Position numbers and translations under genes: made by a program
Shown here: in pieces, positions 41,086 through 49,275 of the stretch
Layout: the number at the start of each line of letters is the position of its first letter
Position numbering within the stretch: the stretch's first letter is position 1
Origin: CAVPTL01 sp963727235
GTDB lineage: Bacteria > Actinomycetota > Thermoleophilia > Gaiellales > JAICJC01
Direction: 5' to 3'
DNA length: 64,000 nucleotides
Assembly (NCBI GenBank): GCA_963727235.1
Contig: CAVSFZ010000001.1
Location: 45,986-109,985 of the forward strand
Notes under the pieces: model-generated
The model's database searches: none
What the model was told of the DNA's origin: nothing
What the model saw: the letters and a program-made list of their open reading frames with translations, nothing else

Positions 41086-42078
41086 TCAGGCAACGGCCTG
41101 CTCGACGAGAGATTCGGTGTGGGTCCCCACATCGAACTGCTCGAACGAGTGCTTCCATGCTGTGCCCGGCCACAGGTATTCAACCTGACCCTCCACCGGG
41201 CGATACGCGGCAGTGTAGAGAGTTCCGAAGCCGCGTGAGTAGGTTGTGTTGTAAAGCGGTTGACGCAAGAACGATCCGACAAATGCATCTGCGGCGAGTT
41301 CGGGATCGTCAACCATGCGCAGAATGCACTCCTCCCGTTCCACAGTCTGCGTCACAACAGCATGTTCTGTCCACTCAACTTTTCCCTGGTGATTCGTGGC
41401 AATCGGGATGCTGCGAAAGAGCACGCCGCGGTCGGGTGACAGGTATGCGGTGATCGCATCCCCGCTCGAGTCGGCCAGGGTGAGCGTGTGCGAGAGCTGA
41501 TATGGGAGCCGTCTGAGCACCTGTGCGGCTTCCCGCACGTTGTCGCACGTTTCCAGCAAATAGCGAAGAACCAGCGGGATACCAAACCCGTGTCCCAGCA
41601 CGCGCCGGCCGCCATACGTCAGCGAGACAGCCAGCCCGGCGTCATTCATGCCATCGAGCAGACCCCACAGGCAATCGCTCATACCGATCACACGCCGCTG
41701 CGTCCATCCGGTGTGAAGAACCACGCCCTCGAGCCGGTCGGGGGCATAGTCGTAGTTGCGCACCAGCACCGGGCTGGACTGGCGTAAAACACCCTGCGAG
41801 CAGCCGGAGAGATACGGCGGCGGGTCGTACAGGGCGAGCATCCGAGCGGCGAGGTCACCGCCGCCGGCGAGCTCCACCAGCCGCTCGTACACATCCCCGA
41901 GCTCCGGCATGTGCGTGCGCAGCATCCGCACCGAGTCGGCATACGTGGGGCGGGCGGCGTCTCCAGCCTGCAGAAACCAGGTGCGATAGCTCGGCCACAT
42001 CGACTCGAAGAGCGCCTGCCAGCGGGCCCCGGGCTGCATCTCCTCAACCGCGTGAAAGGTCAGATCAACGGTCTGCAT
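41086..42078 (-). CDS. C45-type Ntn hydrolase (acyl-CoA:6-APA acyltransferase-like)
   Basis: Protein of 330 aa from ATG 42078. Landmarks of the linear amide C-N hydrolase/C45 family: GCSQGVL (about 93-99), where the cysteine would become the N-terminal nucleophile after self-cleavage; VLVRNYDYAPDRLEG; GMNDAGLAVSLTYGG (about 165-180); and REAAQVLRRLPYQLSHTLTLADSSGD. Family members hydrolyse or transfer acyl groups on amides such as penicillins, bile salts or acyl-homoserine lactones. The natural substrate is unknown. No signal peptide. Codon use is slightly less GC-rich than the rest of the window, hinting at later acquisition. Confidence 0.8.
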   Translation of the reverse strand: MQTVDLTFHAVEEMQPGARWQALFESMWPSYRTWFLQAGDAARPTYADSVRMLRTHMPELGDVYERLVELAGGGDLAARMLALYDPPPYLSGCSQGVLRQSSPVLVRNYDYAPDRLEGVVLHTGWTQRRVIGMSDCLWGLLDGMNDAGLAVSLTYGGRRVLGHGFGIPLVLRYLLETCDNVREAAQVLRRLPYQLSHTLTLADSSGDAITAYLSPDRGVLFRSIPIATNHQGKVEWTEHAVVTQTVEREECILRMVDDPELAADAFVGSFLRQPLYNTTYSRGFGTLYTAAYRPVEGQVEYLWPGTAWKHSFEQFDVGTHTESLVEQAVA

Positions 42079-42255
42079 CCCGCTGCCCTCTCGAAAAATT
42101 GCATTGGTACGACCATTGTCGGCGGGGTGTGCGACATGCCCTGGTGATCGACCATATGTCCCGATAGTACAGTCGCCGTCGGAGATGCTACGGGCAAACC
42201 GGCGCAAAACGGCTCTCAGGCTCATGCGGAGCGCGTCTGCGGCCGATACAACCGG

Positions 42256-43005
42256 ATGCCCCGTCTCACTCCCACGCAGGCCGTGGCGCGCCTCTTCTCG
42301 ACCCCTGTTATCGAACTCGAAGTCGAGGGCGAGGGCAACTCCACGATGAAGCTGCAGATCACGGCGGTCGACCGCACGCGGGCGGTTGCACTGACGCCCA
42401 GGCTCAAGGCGCGGGCGGGGATGGCGCTGATCGGACGCGTGATCGACGACGACGAGCGTCCCTGGATGGTGGCGCTCAAGATCGAGCGGGCAGAGTTTCA
42501 CTCCAAGGCGCTGGCACGAGTCGAGCTCCGAGCACAGCGGGTGGGGCTGGACACGACGCGGCGAACGACGGTGCGCCAGCCGGCGGGCGGGATGGCGTGG
42601 CTGACGGCGCTCAGCTGCCGCGACATCGTGGACGGCGACCGAGTCGACGGCACCATGACCGACCTCTCGCTGACCGGCGTCGGGTTCGCCACCAATCGGG
42701 TGCTGCGAGTCGGCGACGAGCTGATGTTCCACGGCCGGTTCTTCGCCGAGGAGGTCGACGCCGAGGTGCGGATCGCGTCGCTGCGCGAGAGCACCCAGCC
42801 GGGCCGCATGATCGTGGGAGCGCGGTTCGTGGCGATCGACGGCATCAACCGCCAGCGGATCGAGCACATCCTGCGAGGCGGGCGGCGAGCGGCCGACGAC
42901 GAGACGCCGCTGGACGTCGGCAGCCTGCGCGGCATGGTGACAGTGTCGGCCATCGAGGAAGACGGCCGCGGCGGCTGGCGCCGGGTGTTTCGGCGAAGCT
43001 CCTAG
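42256..43005 (+). CDS. PilZ-domain cyclic-di-GMP effector (YcgR-like)
   Basis: Protein of 249 aa. The N-terminal YcgR-N-like barrel covers about 1-90 (FSTPVIELEVEGEG, LKARAGMALIGRVIDDDERPWMVALKI). A PilZ domain covers about 95-215: TTRRTTVRQPAG at the RxxxR position (one basic residue shifted), TDLSLTGVGFATNRVLRVGD matching the DxSxxG motif, and RMIVGARFVAID. It probably binds cyclic-di-GMP made by the GGDEF proteins at 51-58 kb and acts on motility, secretion or a polysaccharide synthase. It is the intact relative of the broken gene at 10068-11439. Confidence 0.82.
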   Translation: MPRLTPTQAVARLFSTPVIELEVEGEGNSTMKLQITAVDRTRAVALTPRLKARAGMALIGRVIDDDERPWMVALKIERAEFHSKALARVELRAQRVGLDTTRRTTVRQPAGGMAWLTALSCRDIVDGDRVDGTMTDLSLTGVGFATNRVLRVGDELMFHGRFFAEEVDAEVRIASLRESTQPGRMIVGARFVAIDGINRQRIEHILRGGRRAADDETPLDVGSLRGMVTVSAIEEDGRGGWRRVFRRSS

Positions 43006-43011
43006 CCCGTT

Positions 43012-44118
43012 CTAGCCGAACTCGATCACGCTGCGGATGCCGTCCTGGGCCTCCATCAGCTCGAAGCCGCGGTTGACCTCGTCGAGCGTGATCCGGTGCG
43101 ACAGGAACGGGTCGACGTCGATCTCGCCGTCGAGCCAGCGCTGCACCAGCTGGGGCACGCCGACACGGCCCTTGACACCGCCGAAGGACGAGCCGGCGAT
43201 GCGGCGGCCGGTGATCAGGAAGCGCGGGATCACCTCCAGCACCTCACCCCGGCCGGCGACGCCGGCGACGGTGGCCAGCCCCCAGCCCATCCGCGCCGAT
43301 TCGACCGCCTGGCGCATCACCTTGACGTTGCCGGTGGCCTCGAACGTGTAGTCGGCGCCGAAGCCGCCGGTCATCTCCACGATCCGCTCGACCGCGTCGT
43401 CGCCGCCGATCATCACCTCGGTCGCGCCCTGGCCGCGGGCCAGCTCGAGCCGTTCCTGCGACATGTCGACGCACACGATCCGCTCGGCGCCCTGCAGCCT
43501 GCAGCCGGCCACGGCTCCCAGCCCCACCATCCCGGCGCCGAAAACAACGCAGGTCGAGCCGGGCTCGACCTTGGCAGTGTTGATCGCGGCACCCAGGCCG
43601 GTCGAGAGCCCACAAGCAAACAGGCAGGCGCCTTCCAGCGGCGCCTCGGGCGAGATCTTGGCCAGCGCGATCTCTGGCATCACGGTGTACTCGGCAAAGG
43701 TCGAGGTGCCCATGAAATGCCGGATCGGCTCGCCGTCGCGAGAGAGCCTGGCGGTGCCGTCGGGCAGGTAGCCGAGGTTCTGCTGCTCGCGGATGGCGAG
43801 ACACAGGTTGGTCTTGGGACTCAGGCAGTGGATGCATTCACCGCACTGCGGCGAGAACAGGGTGACCACGTGATCGCCCGGCGCGACCAGCGTCACGCCC
43901 TCGCCGACGGCCTCGACCACGCCCGCGCCCTCGTGTCCCAGCACGGTCGGCGCGTAGCCCGAGGGATCGGCGCCCGAGGCGGTGTACAGGTCGGTGTGAC
44001 AGACGCCGCACGCAACCAGACGCACCAGCACCTCACCGGCGGCGGGATCGGCCAGATCGACCTCCTGCACCACCAGCGGCGCCCCGAACTCCTCCAAAAC
44101 CGCGGCTCGCATCTTCAT
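43012..44118 (-). CDS. Zinc-dependent alcohol dehydrogenase, class III-like
   Basis: Protein of 368 aa from ATG 44118. Catalytic zinc site: ACGVCHTD (about 37-44) and GHEGAGVVEAVGEGV (about 64-78). The structural zinc loop has four cysteines, PQCGECIHCLSPKTNLC (about 93-109). Rossmann motif VVFGAGMVGLGAV (about 193-205) with an acidic residue for NAD. Length and the long loop match class III (S-hydroxymethylglutathione or mycothiol-dependent formaldehyde) enzymes and related aryl-alcohol dehydrogenases. The thiol cofactor cannot be told. A TATACT box lies 8 nt before the ATG. It is convergent with the PilZ gene, with 6 nt between stops. Confidence 0.92.
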   Translation of the reverse strand: MKMRAAVLEEFGAPLVVQEVDLADPAAGEVLVRLVACGVCHTDLYTASGADPSGYAPTVLGHEGAGVVEAVGEGVTLVAPGDHVVTLFSPQCGECIHCLSPKTNLCLAIREQQNLGYLPDGTARLSRDGEPIRHFMGTSTFAEYTVMPEIALAKISPEAPLEGACLFACGLSTGLGAAINTAKVEPGSTCVVFGAGMVGLGAVAGCRLQGAERIVCVDMSQERLELARGQGATEVMIGGDDAVERIVEMTGGFGADYTFEATGNVKVMRQAVESARMGWGLATVAGVAGRGEVLEVIPRFLITGRRIAGSSFGGVKGRVGVPQLVQRWLDGEIDVDPFLSHRITLDEVNRGFELMEAQDGIRSVIEFG

Positions 44119-44126
44119 TGCGGGCG

Positions 44127-44132
44127 AGTATA
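44127..44132 (-). promoter_or_regulatory. -10 box TATACT for the alcohol dehydrogenase
   Basis: TATACT on the minus strand, 8 nt before ATG 44118. It is only 8 bp from palindrome R6, so the palindrome occupies the -20 to -50 part of this promoter. Confidence 0.5.
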
Positions 44133-44139
44133 GAGGCTG

Positions 44140-44172
44140 GTGAATAAAAGGTGCCTGGCACCTTTTATTCAC
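44140..44172. repeat. Gene-end palindrome copy R6
   Basis: Perfect 16-bp arms GTGAATAAAAGGTGCC and complement with a central T. It sits between the divergent ADH and M55 genes, so no stop codon is involved. It is followed at once by the structured segment that recurs after R7. Confidence 0.95.
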
Positions 44173-44490
44173 CCGAAGGGTTCGGGTTGGGGTGCGGTTC
44201 GTCGTGAGGCGCAGAGCGCGGCGTTCGTGGCAAGGATCGAGCGGCGAGCGGAGCGCAGCCACGGGCGGCGCGATCCAGCCGCAACAGAACCGCACCCCAA
44301 CCCGAACCCGTTAAAAGGATTCGCCGCTCCGGCTTGCCTTTCGTCCGCCGGCCGAAAGGATTTTCGAGTCGCCCCTACGATCCCTCCGCCCGGTTTCAAC
44401 CTACTTGGCTGCCCTCAGCGGCGCAGGAGTCAAGGTAAGGGATCCACAACCCCATTGCAACCACGAATTCTCCGCAGTTTGCGGACTTCC
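44173..44490 (+). other. Non-coding structured segment, copy 1 (with 23-bp inverted repeat)
   Basis: No gene is supported between 44173 and 44538. The segment starts with a perfect 23-bp inverted repeat (44178-44200 against 44287-44309) enclosing 86 nt. A block at 44318-44487 matches 49357-49527. In it CGCCGCT (44322-44328) pairs with AGCGGCG (44417-44423). Inside is a hairpin CCTTTCG/CGAAAGG (44337-44343, 44353-44359) with a 9-nt loop. Further shared blocks are CTCCGCCCGGTTTC, CTACTTGGCTGCCCT and TGCAACCACGAA. It could be a leader RNA of the M55 gene or a mobile non-coding unit. It matches no riboswitch class I can name. Confidence 0.55.
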
Positions 44491-44522
44491 GCGAATTCCT
44501 GCCGTGCCACGAGGGGATCATC

Positions 44523-44528
44523 TAGAGT
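44523..44528 (+). promoter_or_regulatory. -10 box TAGAGT for the M55-CBS operon
   Basis: TAGAGT ends 10 nt before ATG 44539. It implies that the main transcript begins after the structured segment, so that segment would not be part of this mRNA unless a second promoter lies upstream. Confidence 0.45.
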
Positions 44529-44538
44529 GCGCGGGCGC

Positions 44539-45366
44539 ATGAGGGTCTTGATCATCGGTGACATGGAGGGCGTCGCGGGCATAACGACCTGGGAGCAGGT
44601 CGACGGCGGCACCACGATGTTTCTCGAGGCCAGGGTGCTGTACACCGAGGAGATGAACGCCGCCGTGCGCGGCAGCATCGCCGCGGGAGCCACCGAGGTG
44701 GTGGTGATGGACTGTCACGGCGCCGGCAACGGCTGGTCGTTCAACTCGCTGGTGCCCGATCAGCTCGATCCCCGCTGCGAGTTCGTCGTGCAGTCCGAGT
44801 GGACCGACTACACCGAGTTCCTCGAACAGGGCTGCGATGCCGCGCTGATGGTGGGTCAGCACGCCCGCGCGGGAACGCCTGACGGCGGCCTCAACCACAC
44901 CGTCTCCAGCACCCACTGGCGCTCGGTCAAGTTCAACGGGGTGGAGGTCGGCGAAGTCGGCATCAACGCGGCCCTGTGCGGCACCTGGAACTGCCCCGTG
45001 CTGCTGGTCACCGGCGACGAGGCCGTCTGCCGCGAATCCACCGAGCTGCTCGGCGCCCGGCTGACCACCGCGGCGGTCAAGCAGAGCCTCGGCCGCTACA
45101 GCGCCCGCCACAAGTCACCGCTGGTTGCGCGCGACATGATCGAGGACGCAGCCCGCCAGGCGCTGACCGACCTCTCGGCCGTAAAGCCGTACGACCCGGG
45201 CCACCCATGCGAGATCACCGTCGAGCTGGCGAGCTCCGACCACTCCGAGCAGTACCGCCACCGCCCCGAGGTCGAGATCCGAGACTCGCGCCTGCTGGTC
45301 TCCCGCGGCGACGACTGGTGGTCGGCGTGGACGGCGTTCTTCCACTCGCACGTGTGGCCGGAGTGA
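44539..45366 (+). CDS. M55 family D-aminopeptidase (DppA-like)
   Basis: Protein of 275 aa from ATG 44539. The N-terminus MRVLIIGDMEGVAGI carries the zinc motif DxEG of DppA. Also seen are VVVMDCHGAGNGW with the second zinc residues, ALMVGQHARAG (histidine ligand), and LNHTVSS. M55 enzymes are decameric, zinc-dependent D-aminopeptidases that release D-Ala from wall-derived D-Ala-D-Ala peptides. Here it is the first gene of an operon with CBS, linked by GTGA. A role in recycling wall peptides or a wider hydrolase role is possible. The M20 peptidase at 22.8 kb could act on the same pool. Confidence 0.9.
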   Translation: MRVLIIGDMEGVAGITTWEQVDGGTTMFLEARVLYTEEMNAAVRGSIAAGATEVVVMDCHGAGNGWSFNSLVPDQLDPRCEFVVQSEWTDYTEFLEQGCDAALMVGQHARAGTPDGGLNHTVSSTHWRSVKFNGVEVGEVGINAALCGTWNCPVLLVTGDEAVCRESTELLGARLTTAAVKQSLGRYSARHKSPLVARDMIEDAARQALTDLSAVKPYDPGHPCEITVELASSDHSEQYRHRPEVEIRDSRLLVSRGDDWWSAWTAFFHSHVWPE

Positions 45367-46766
45367 CCCGCACGTACCCCACCGTGGTCGAGCTGATCGG
45401 GGGTACTCCGCTGGTGCGCCTGCAGGCGCTCACCCGGGACATCTCCGCGACAGTCGTCGCCAAGCTCGAATACCTCAACCCGGGCGGGTCGGTCAAGGAT
45501 CGCATCGGCATCCGCATGATCGAGGCCGCCGAACGCGACGGCAGCCTGCGCCCGGGCGGCACCATCGTCGAGCCGACCTCGGGAAACACCGGCGTGGGCC
45601 TGGCAATCGCCGCAGCCATCAAGGGCTATCGCTGCATCTTCGTGATGCCCGACAAGATGAGCCGCGAGAAGATCTCGCTGCTGCGGGCCTACGGCGCCGA
45701 GGTGGTGATCTGCCCGACTGCGGTCGAACCCGAGTCACCAGAGAGCTACTACTCGGTGTCAGACCGGCTGGCCGAGGAGATCCCCGGCGGGTTCAAGCCC
45801 AACCAGTACGCCAACATGGCCAATCCCCAGGCCCACTACGACACCACCGGCCCCGAGATCTGGGAACAGACCGGCGGCGAGCTGGACGCGCTCGTGATCG
45901 CCCTGGGAACAGGCGGCACCGTCTCGGGCATCTCCCGGTACCTGAAGGAGCGAAAGCCCGACCTGGTGGTCGTCGGAGCCGACCCGGAAGGCTCCATCTA
46001 CTCCCAGCCCGACGATGTCCACCCCTATCTGGTCGAAGGCATCGGCGAGGACTTCTACCCGGCCACGATGGATCTCTCGCTGATCGACCGGTACGTGACC
46101 GTGTCCGACCGCGACTCGTTTCTGACCGCCCGCCGGATGGCGCGCGAGGAGGGCCTGCTGGTGGGCGGCTCGGGCGGCACCGCGGTGTATGCGGCGCTGG
46201 AAACCGCACGTGGCCTCGATGCCGATGCCACGGTGGTCACCCTGATTCCCGACAGCGGCCGCGCGTACCTGAGCAAGTTCTACGACGATAACTACATGCT
46301 CGAGCACGGCTTCCTCGATCGCGGCACCGCAGCGGTGCCCACCGTCGGCGAGGTGCTGCGGTATCACCGCGGCCGCCACGACGGACTGCCCGAGCTGGTG
46401 GTGATCGAGACCCACCAGCACGTGGGCGACGCGATCGCGCTGATGCAGCGCTACTCGATCTCCCAGCTCCCGGTGGTGCGGCGCGACCCGGCCGAGCTGG
46501 ACGATGTGGTCGGCTCGCTGCAGGAGCGGGGACTGCTCGACCGCGTGTTCAAAGATCCGGGCGCGCTGGAGCACGAGGTGGCCGAGGCGATGCAGCCGCC
46601 GCTGCACGTGGTCGACGCCGGTGAATCGATCGATCAGGTGTTCGCCGACCTGACCGCCGGCAGCCCGGCGGTGGTGGTGGCCGACGGCGGCCGCCCGGCG
46701 GGCATGCTGACCCGCTCCGACCTGCTCGAGTACCTGGCCGCGCAACGGAGCCCGGGTACTCCATGA
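45363..46766 (+). CDS. cbs: Cystathionine beta-synthase with tandem CBS domains
   Basis: Protein of 467 aa, GTG start overlapping the M55 stop (GTGA). Fold type II PLP enzyme: ELIGGTPLVRL (about 10-20), LEYLNPGGSVKDRIG with the PLP lysine (about 38-52), PTSGNTGVGLAIAAA, and GTGGTVSGISRYLKE. Two CBS domains form the last 130 residues (HVGDAIALMQRYSISQLPVV, VFADLTAGSPAVVVADGG). This layout is that of bacterial and human CBS. It makes cystathionine from serine and homocysteine. With the gamma-lyase two genes on, it gives a transsulfuration path to cysteine. No N-terminal haem domain is present. Confidence 0.94.
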   Translation: MTRTYPTVVELIGGTPLVRLQALTRDISATVVAKLEYLNPGGSVKDRIGIRMIEAAERDGSLRPGGTIVEPTSGNTGVGLAIAAAIKGYRCIFVMPDKMSREKISLLRAYGAEVVICPTAVEPESPESYYSVSDRLAEEIPGGFKPNQYANMANPQAHYDTTGPEIWEQTGGELDALVIALGTGGTVSGISRYLKERKPDLVVVGADPEGSIYSQPDDVHPYLVEGIGEDFYPATMDLSLIDRYVTVSDRDSFLTARRMAREEGLLVGGSGGTAVYAALETARGLDADATVVTLIPDSGRAYLSKFYDDNYMLEHGFLDRGTAAVPTVGEVLRYHRGRHDGLPELVVIETHQHVGDAIALMQRYSISQLPVVRRDPAELDDVVGSLQERGLLDRVFKDPGALEHEVAEAMQPPLHVVDAGESIDQVFADLTAGSPAVVVADGGRPAGMLTRSDLLEYLAAQRSPGTP

Positions 46767-47875
46767 TCTCGATGGGGGCCCTGCGCCGCCACGTGATCGC
46801 GGCGCAGGGGTACGCCGGCCGCCGCCGCACAGCCGGCGTGGCGGACGTGGAAGCCACCATCCGCCGGCTGGGCGCCGTTCAGCTCGACTCGATCTCGACC
46901 GTCGACCGCAGCCACCGCCTGACGCTGGCCTCACGCATCGGGTCGTACCCGGCCGGAGCCGAGAACGAGCTGCTGGCCGGCGGGCGGGTGTTCGAGTACT
47001 GGGCGCACGAGGCGTGCCTTTTGACCACCGACCGCTGGCCGATGTGGAAGCGGCGGATGGACGAGTTCCAAGTGCATCCCTGGTGGGGTGACGTGGTGGC
47101 GGAGAAGCCCGAGCTGGCCGACCTGGTGCTCGGCGAGATCCGCGAGCGCGGCCCGCTGGGATCGCGCCACTTCGAAGGCGCCAGGACGGCCGGCGGAATG
47201 TGGAACTTGAAGCCGGCCAAGACGATGCTGGACACGTTATGGACCGCCGGCCGACTGGCCGTCGCCGGCCGCCAGGGCTTTCAGCGCCTGTACGACCTCA
47301 GCGAGCGGGTGATTCCGCCCGAGTACCTGCTCGCGCCGACCCCGACCGAGCGGGAGTTTCTGCGCGAGGTGACGGTGTGGGCGGTGACGGCGCGAGGAGC
47401 GCTGACCGAGAGCGGAGTGGTCGAGCACGCGCGGCTGAAGGGCGGCGTCGCCCGCATCCGGCCGCACGTCGACGCGCTCGTGCGTGAGGGGCTGCTCGAC
47501 CGCCACGAGGTGGATGACGGCGGTGCGCCGGTGCTGGTGCCGGCGGGCACCAGCTTTGATGCCGCCCCCACCGCGGCGGTGCTGATCTCGCCCTTCGACA
47601 ACCTGCTGTGGGACCGGCCGTTTGCCCGCCGTGTGATCGGATTCGACCACCTGATCGAGGTGTACAAGCCGCAACCCCAGCGCCGGTACGGCTACTACGT
47701 GCTGCCGCTGGTGTCTGGGGACAGGATCATCGGTCGTGCCGATCTCAAGGCCGACCGCAAGGCGGGCTCGCTCCGCCTGCAGGCTTACCACCCCGAGCGC
47801 GGCTTTCGCAGCACCCAGCCGCTGGAGCGAGCGCTCGACCGGCTCGCACGCACGCTCGGACTGGCCGTCGCGTAG
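46763..47875 (+). CDS. YcaQ-like winged-helix DNA glycosylase (AlkZ/HTH_42 family)
   Basis: Protein of 370 aa, ATGA overlap with cbs. Family landmarks: RLGAVQLDSISTVDRSHRLTLASRIGSY (about 36-63), VFEYWAHEACLLTTDRWPMWKRRM (about 75-98), and SPFDNLLWDRPFARRVIGFDHLIEVYKPQPQRRYGYYVLPLVSGDRIIGRADLKADR (about 276-330). The catalytic QxQ/QxD-type site corresponds to VQLDS. In E. coli YcaQ unhooks DNA interstrand crosslinks and AlkZ acts on azinomycin adducts. Placement inside a sulfur amino acid operon is odd and may only reflect compact packing. Confidence 0.9.
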   Translation: MISMGALRRHVIAAQGYAGRRRTAGVADVEATIRRLGAVQLDSISTVDRSHRLTLASRIGSYPAGAENELLAGGRVFEYWAHEACLLTTDRWPMWKRRMDEFQVHPWWGDVVAEKPELADLVLGEIRERGPLGSRHFEGARTAGGMWNLKPAKTMLDTLWTAGRLAVAGRQGFQRLYDLSERVIPPEYLLAPTPTEREFLREVTVWAVTARGALTESGVVEHARLKGGVARIRPHVDALVREGLLDRHEVDDGGAPVLVPAGTSFDAAPTAAVLISPFDNLLWDRPFARRVIGFDHLIEVYKPQPQRRYGYYVLPLVSGDRIIGRADLKADRKAGSLRLQAYHPERGFRSTQPLERALDRLARTLGLAVA

Positions 47876-47882
47876 CGATCAG

Positions 47883-47888
47883 TAGACT
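47883..47888 (+). promoter_or_regulatory. -10 box TAGACT for the cystathionine gamma-lyase/synthase gene
   Basis: TAGACT is followed by exactly 7 nt and ATG 47896, the same hexamer and spacing as at mrp. It suggests separate leaderless transcription of this gene. Confidence 0.5.
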
Positions 47889-47895
47889 GGCCGGC

Positions 47896-49026
47896 ATGGA
47901 GTTCGAGACACGCGCCATCCACGCCGGCCAGGAGCCGGATCCGTCGACCGGCGCTGTCACCGTGCCGATCTACCAGACCTCCACCTACGTCCAGGAAGCC
48001 GTCGGTCAGCTCAAGGACGGCTACGACTACTCGCGCACCGCCAACCCCACCCGGCGAGCGCTGGAGGAGTGTCTGGCAGACCTCGAGTCGACCGCACATG
48101 GAATCGCATTTGCCTCCGGCATGGCGGCCGCGACCACCGTCATGCACCTGGTCGGGCCCGGCGACCGGGTGGTGGCGGTGAACGATGTGTACGGCGGCAC
48201 CTACCGCCTGTTCTCGAAGGTGTACGAGCCGCGGGGCGTGCGGTTCGAGTATCTGGATGCCGACACCTGCAACACCGGTCTGTCGGCCCACCTCGATCCC
48301 GACACCCGCTTGGTGTGGATCGAGACGCCCACCAATCCGCTGCTGAACGTGGTCGACATCCAGGCGGCGGCCGAGGCCGCGCACGCGGTGGGGGCGCTGC
48401 TGGTGGTAGACAACACCTTTGCTTCCTCGTACCTTCAGCGGCCGGCTGAGCTGGGAGCCGACATCGTCCTGCACTCCACCACCAAGTACCTCGGCGGCCA
48501 CTCCGACCTGGTGGGCGGATTCGCGGCCACGGGCAGCGACGAGATCGCCGAGCGGCTGCGGTTTCTCCAAAACTCGCTGGGGGCGATCCCGGGCCCGTTC
48601 GACTCGTGGCTGGTGCTGCGCGGGCTGAAGACGCTGGCGGTGCGGATGCGCGCGCACTGCGACAACGCAGCCGCGGTGGTCGAGTTTCTCAGCGGCCATG
48701 CACGGGTGGAGAAGGTGCTCTATCCCGGCCTCGCCGATCACCCTGGACACGCCGTGGCGGTGCGCCAGATGGACGGGTTCGGGGGCATGGTGTCGTTCCT
48801 GAGCGCCACCGAGGAGGAGGCGGTAGCGCTGGTTGCGCGCACACGTGTGTGGTCGCTGGCCGAGAGCCTGGGCGGTGTCGAGAGCCTGATCGAGCACCCG
48901 GCTCAGATGACCCATGCCTCCACCGCGGACGCGCCGTTCGCCACGCCACGCAACCTGGTGCGGCTGTCTGTCGGCATCGAGGCGGTGGGCGACCTGATCG
49001 CCGACCTCGAGCAGGCGCTGGGCTAA
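47896..49026 (+). CDS. Cystathionine gamma-lyase/gamma-synthase (Cys/Met metabolism PLP enzyme)
   Basis: Protein of 376 aa. Fold type I PLP enzyme: MEFETRAIHAGQEPDPSTGAVTVPIYQTSTYVQ (family N-terminus), YDYSRTANPTRRALE, ASGMAAATTVMHL, the PLP loop VVDNTFASSYLQRP and the PLP lysine in HSTTKYLGGHSDLVGG (about 193-208). Lyase and synthase cannot be split on motifs. The neighbouring CBS gene favours the gamma-lyase role (cystathionine to cysteine). Length is normal. Confidence 0.93.
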   Translation: MEFETRAIHAGQEPDPSTGAVTVPIYQTSTYVQEAVGQLKDGYDYSRTANPTRRALEECLADLESTAHGIAFASGMAAATTVMHLVGPGDRVVAVNDVYGGTYRLFSKVYEPRGVRFEYLDADTCNTGLSAHLDPDTRLVWIETPTNPLLNVVDIQAAAEAAHAVGALLVVDNTFASSYLQRPAELGADIVLHSTTKYLGGHSDLVGGFAATGSDEIAERLRFLQNSLGAIPGPFDSWLVLRGLKTLAVRMRAHCDNAAAVVEFLSGHARVEKVLYPGLADHPGHAVAVRQMDGFGGMVSFLSATEEEAVALVARTRVWSLAESLGGVESLIEHPAQMTHASTADAPFATPRNLVRLSVGIEAVGDLIADLEQALG

Positions 49027-49030
49027 GACC

Positions 49031-49198
49031 CTACGCGGCGCGGCGCTCCGACTCAGAGCGGTCCCGCTCCGGCTCGGCGTGACGCTGCTCGGCGATGATC
49101 GCCTGGCGGCTGAGGCCGAACCGCGCGGCGCATCCGAGCACGCACAGCAGCGCCGACACCACGGCCAGGACGATGATCAGGAACTCGGAAGTCGCCAT
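49031..49198 (-). CDS. Small single-helix membrane protein
   Basis: Protein of 55 aa from ATG 49198, with AGAAGG 9 nt upstream. One membrane helix at about 7-26 (LIIVLAVVSALLCVLGCAA). A basic then strongly charged tail follows (AEQRHAEPERDRSESERRAA). An ATG at 49207 and a reading running into R7 are less likely. Function unknown. It is convergent with the gamma-lyase gene. Confidence 0.55.
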   Translation of the reverse strand: MATSEFLIIVLAVVSALLCVLGCAARFGLSRQAIIAEQRHAEPERDRSESERRAA

Positions 49199-49242
49199 CG
49201 AGGGCATCCTTCTCCGTACCCAACTGTCCACCTGCTCAACCA

Positions 49243-49275
49243 GTGAATAAAAGGTGCCTGGCACCTTTTATTCAC
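49243..49275. repeat. Gene-end palindrome copy R7
   Basis: Perfect 16-bp arms, same sequence as R6 including the central T. It precedes the second copy of the structured segment and lies upstream of the small membrane protein on the other side. Confidence 0.95.

Noticed and set aside
41086..42867. A 593-aa minus-strand protein
   Set aside because: The N-terminal 263 codons are antisense to the PilZ gene. The C45 hydrolase starts at ATG 42078.
44173..44538. Structured segment as a known riboswitch (c-di-GMP-I, ydaO, cobalamin, TPP, SAM)
   Set aside because: I compared the conserved cores I know and none fits on either strand. The M55 -10 box also lies downstream of the segment.
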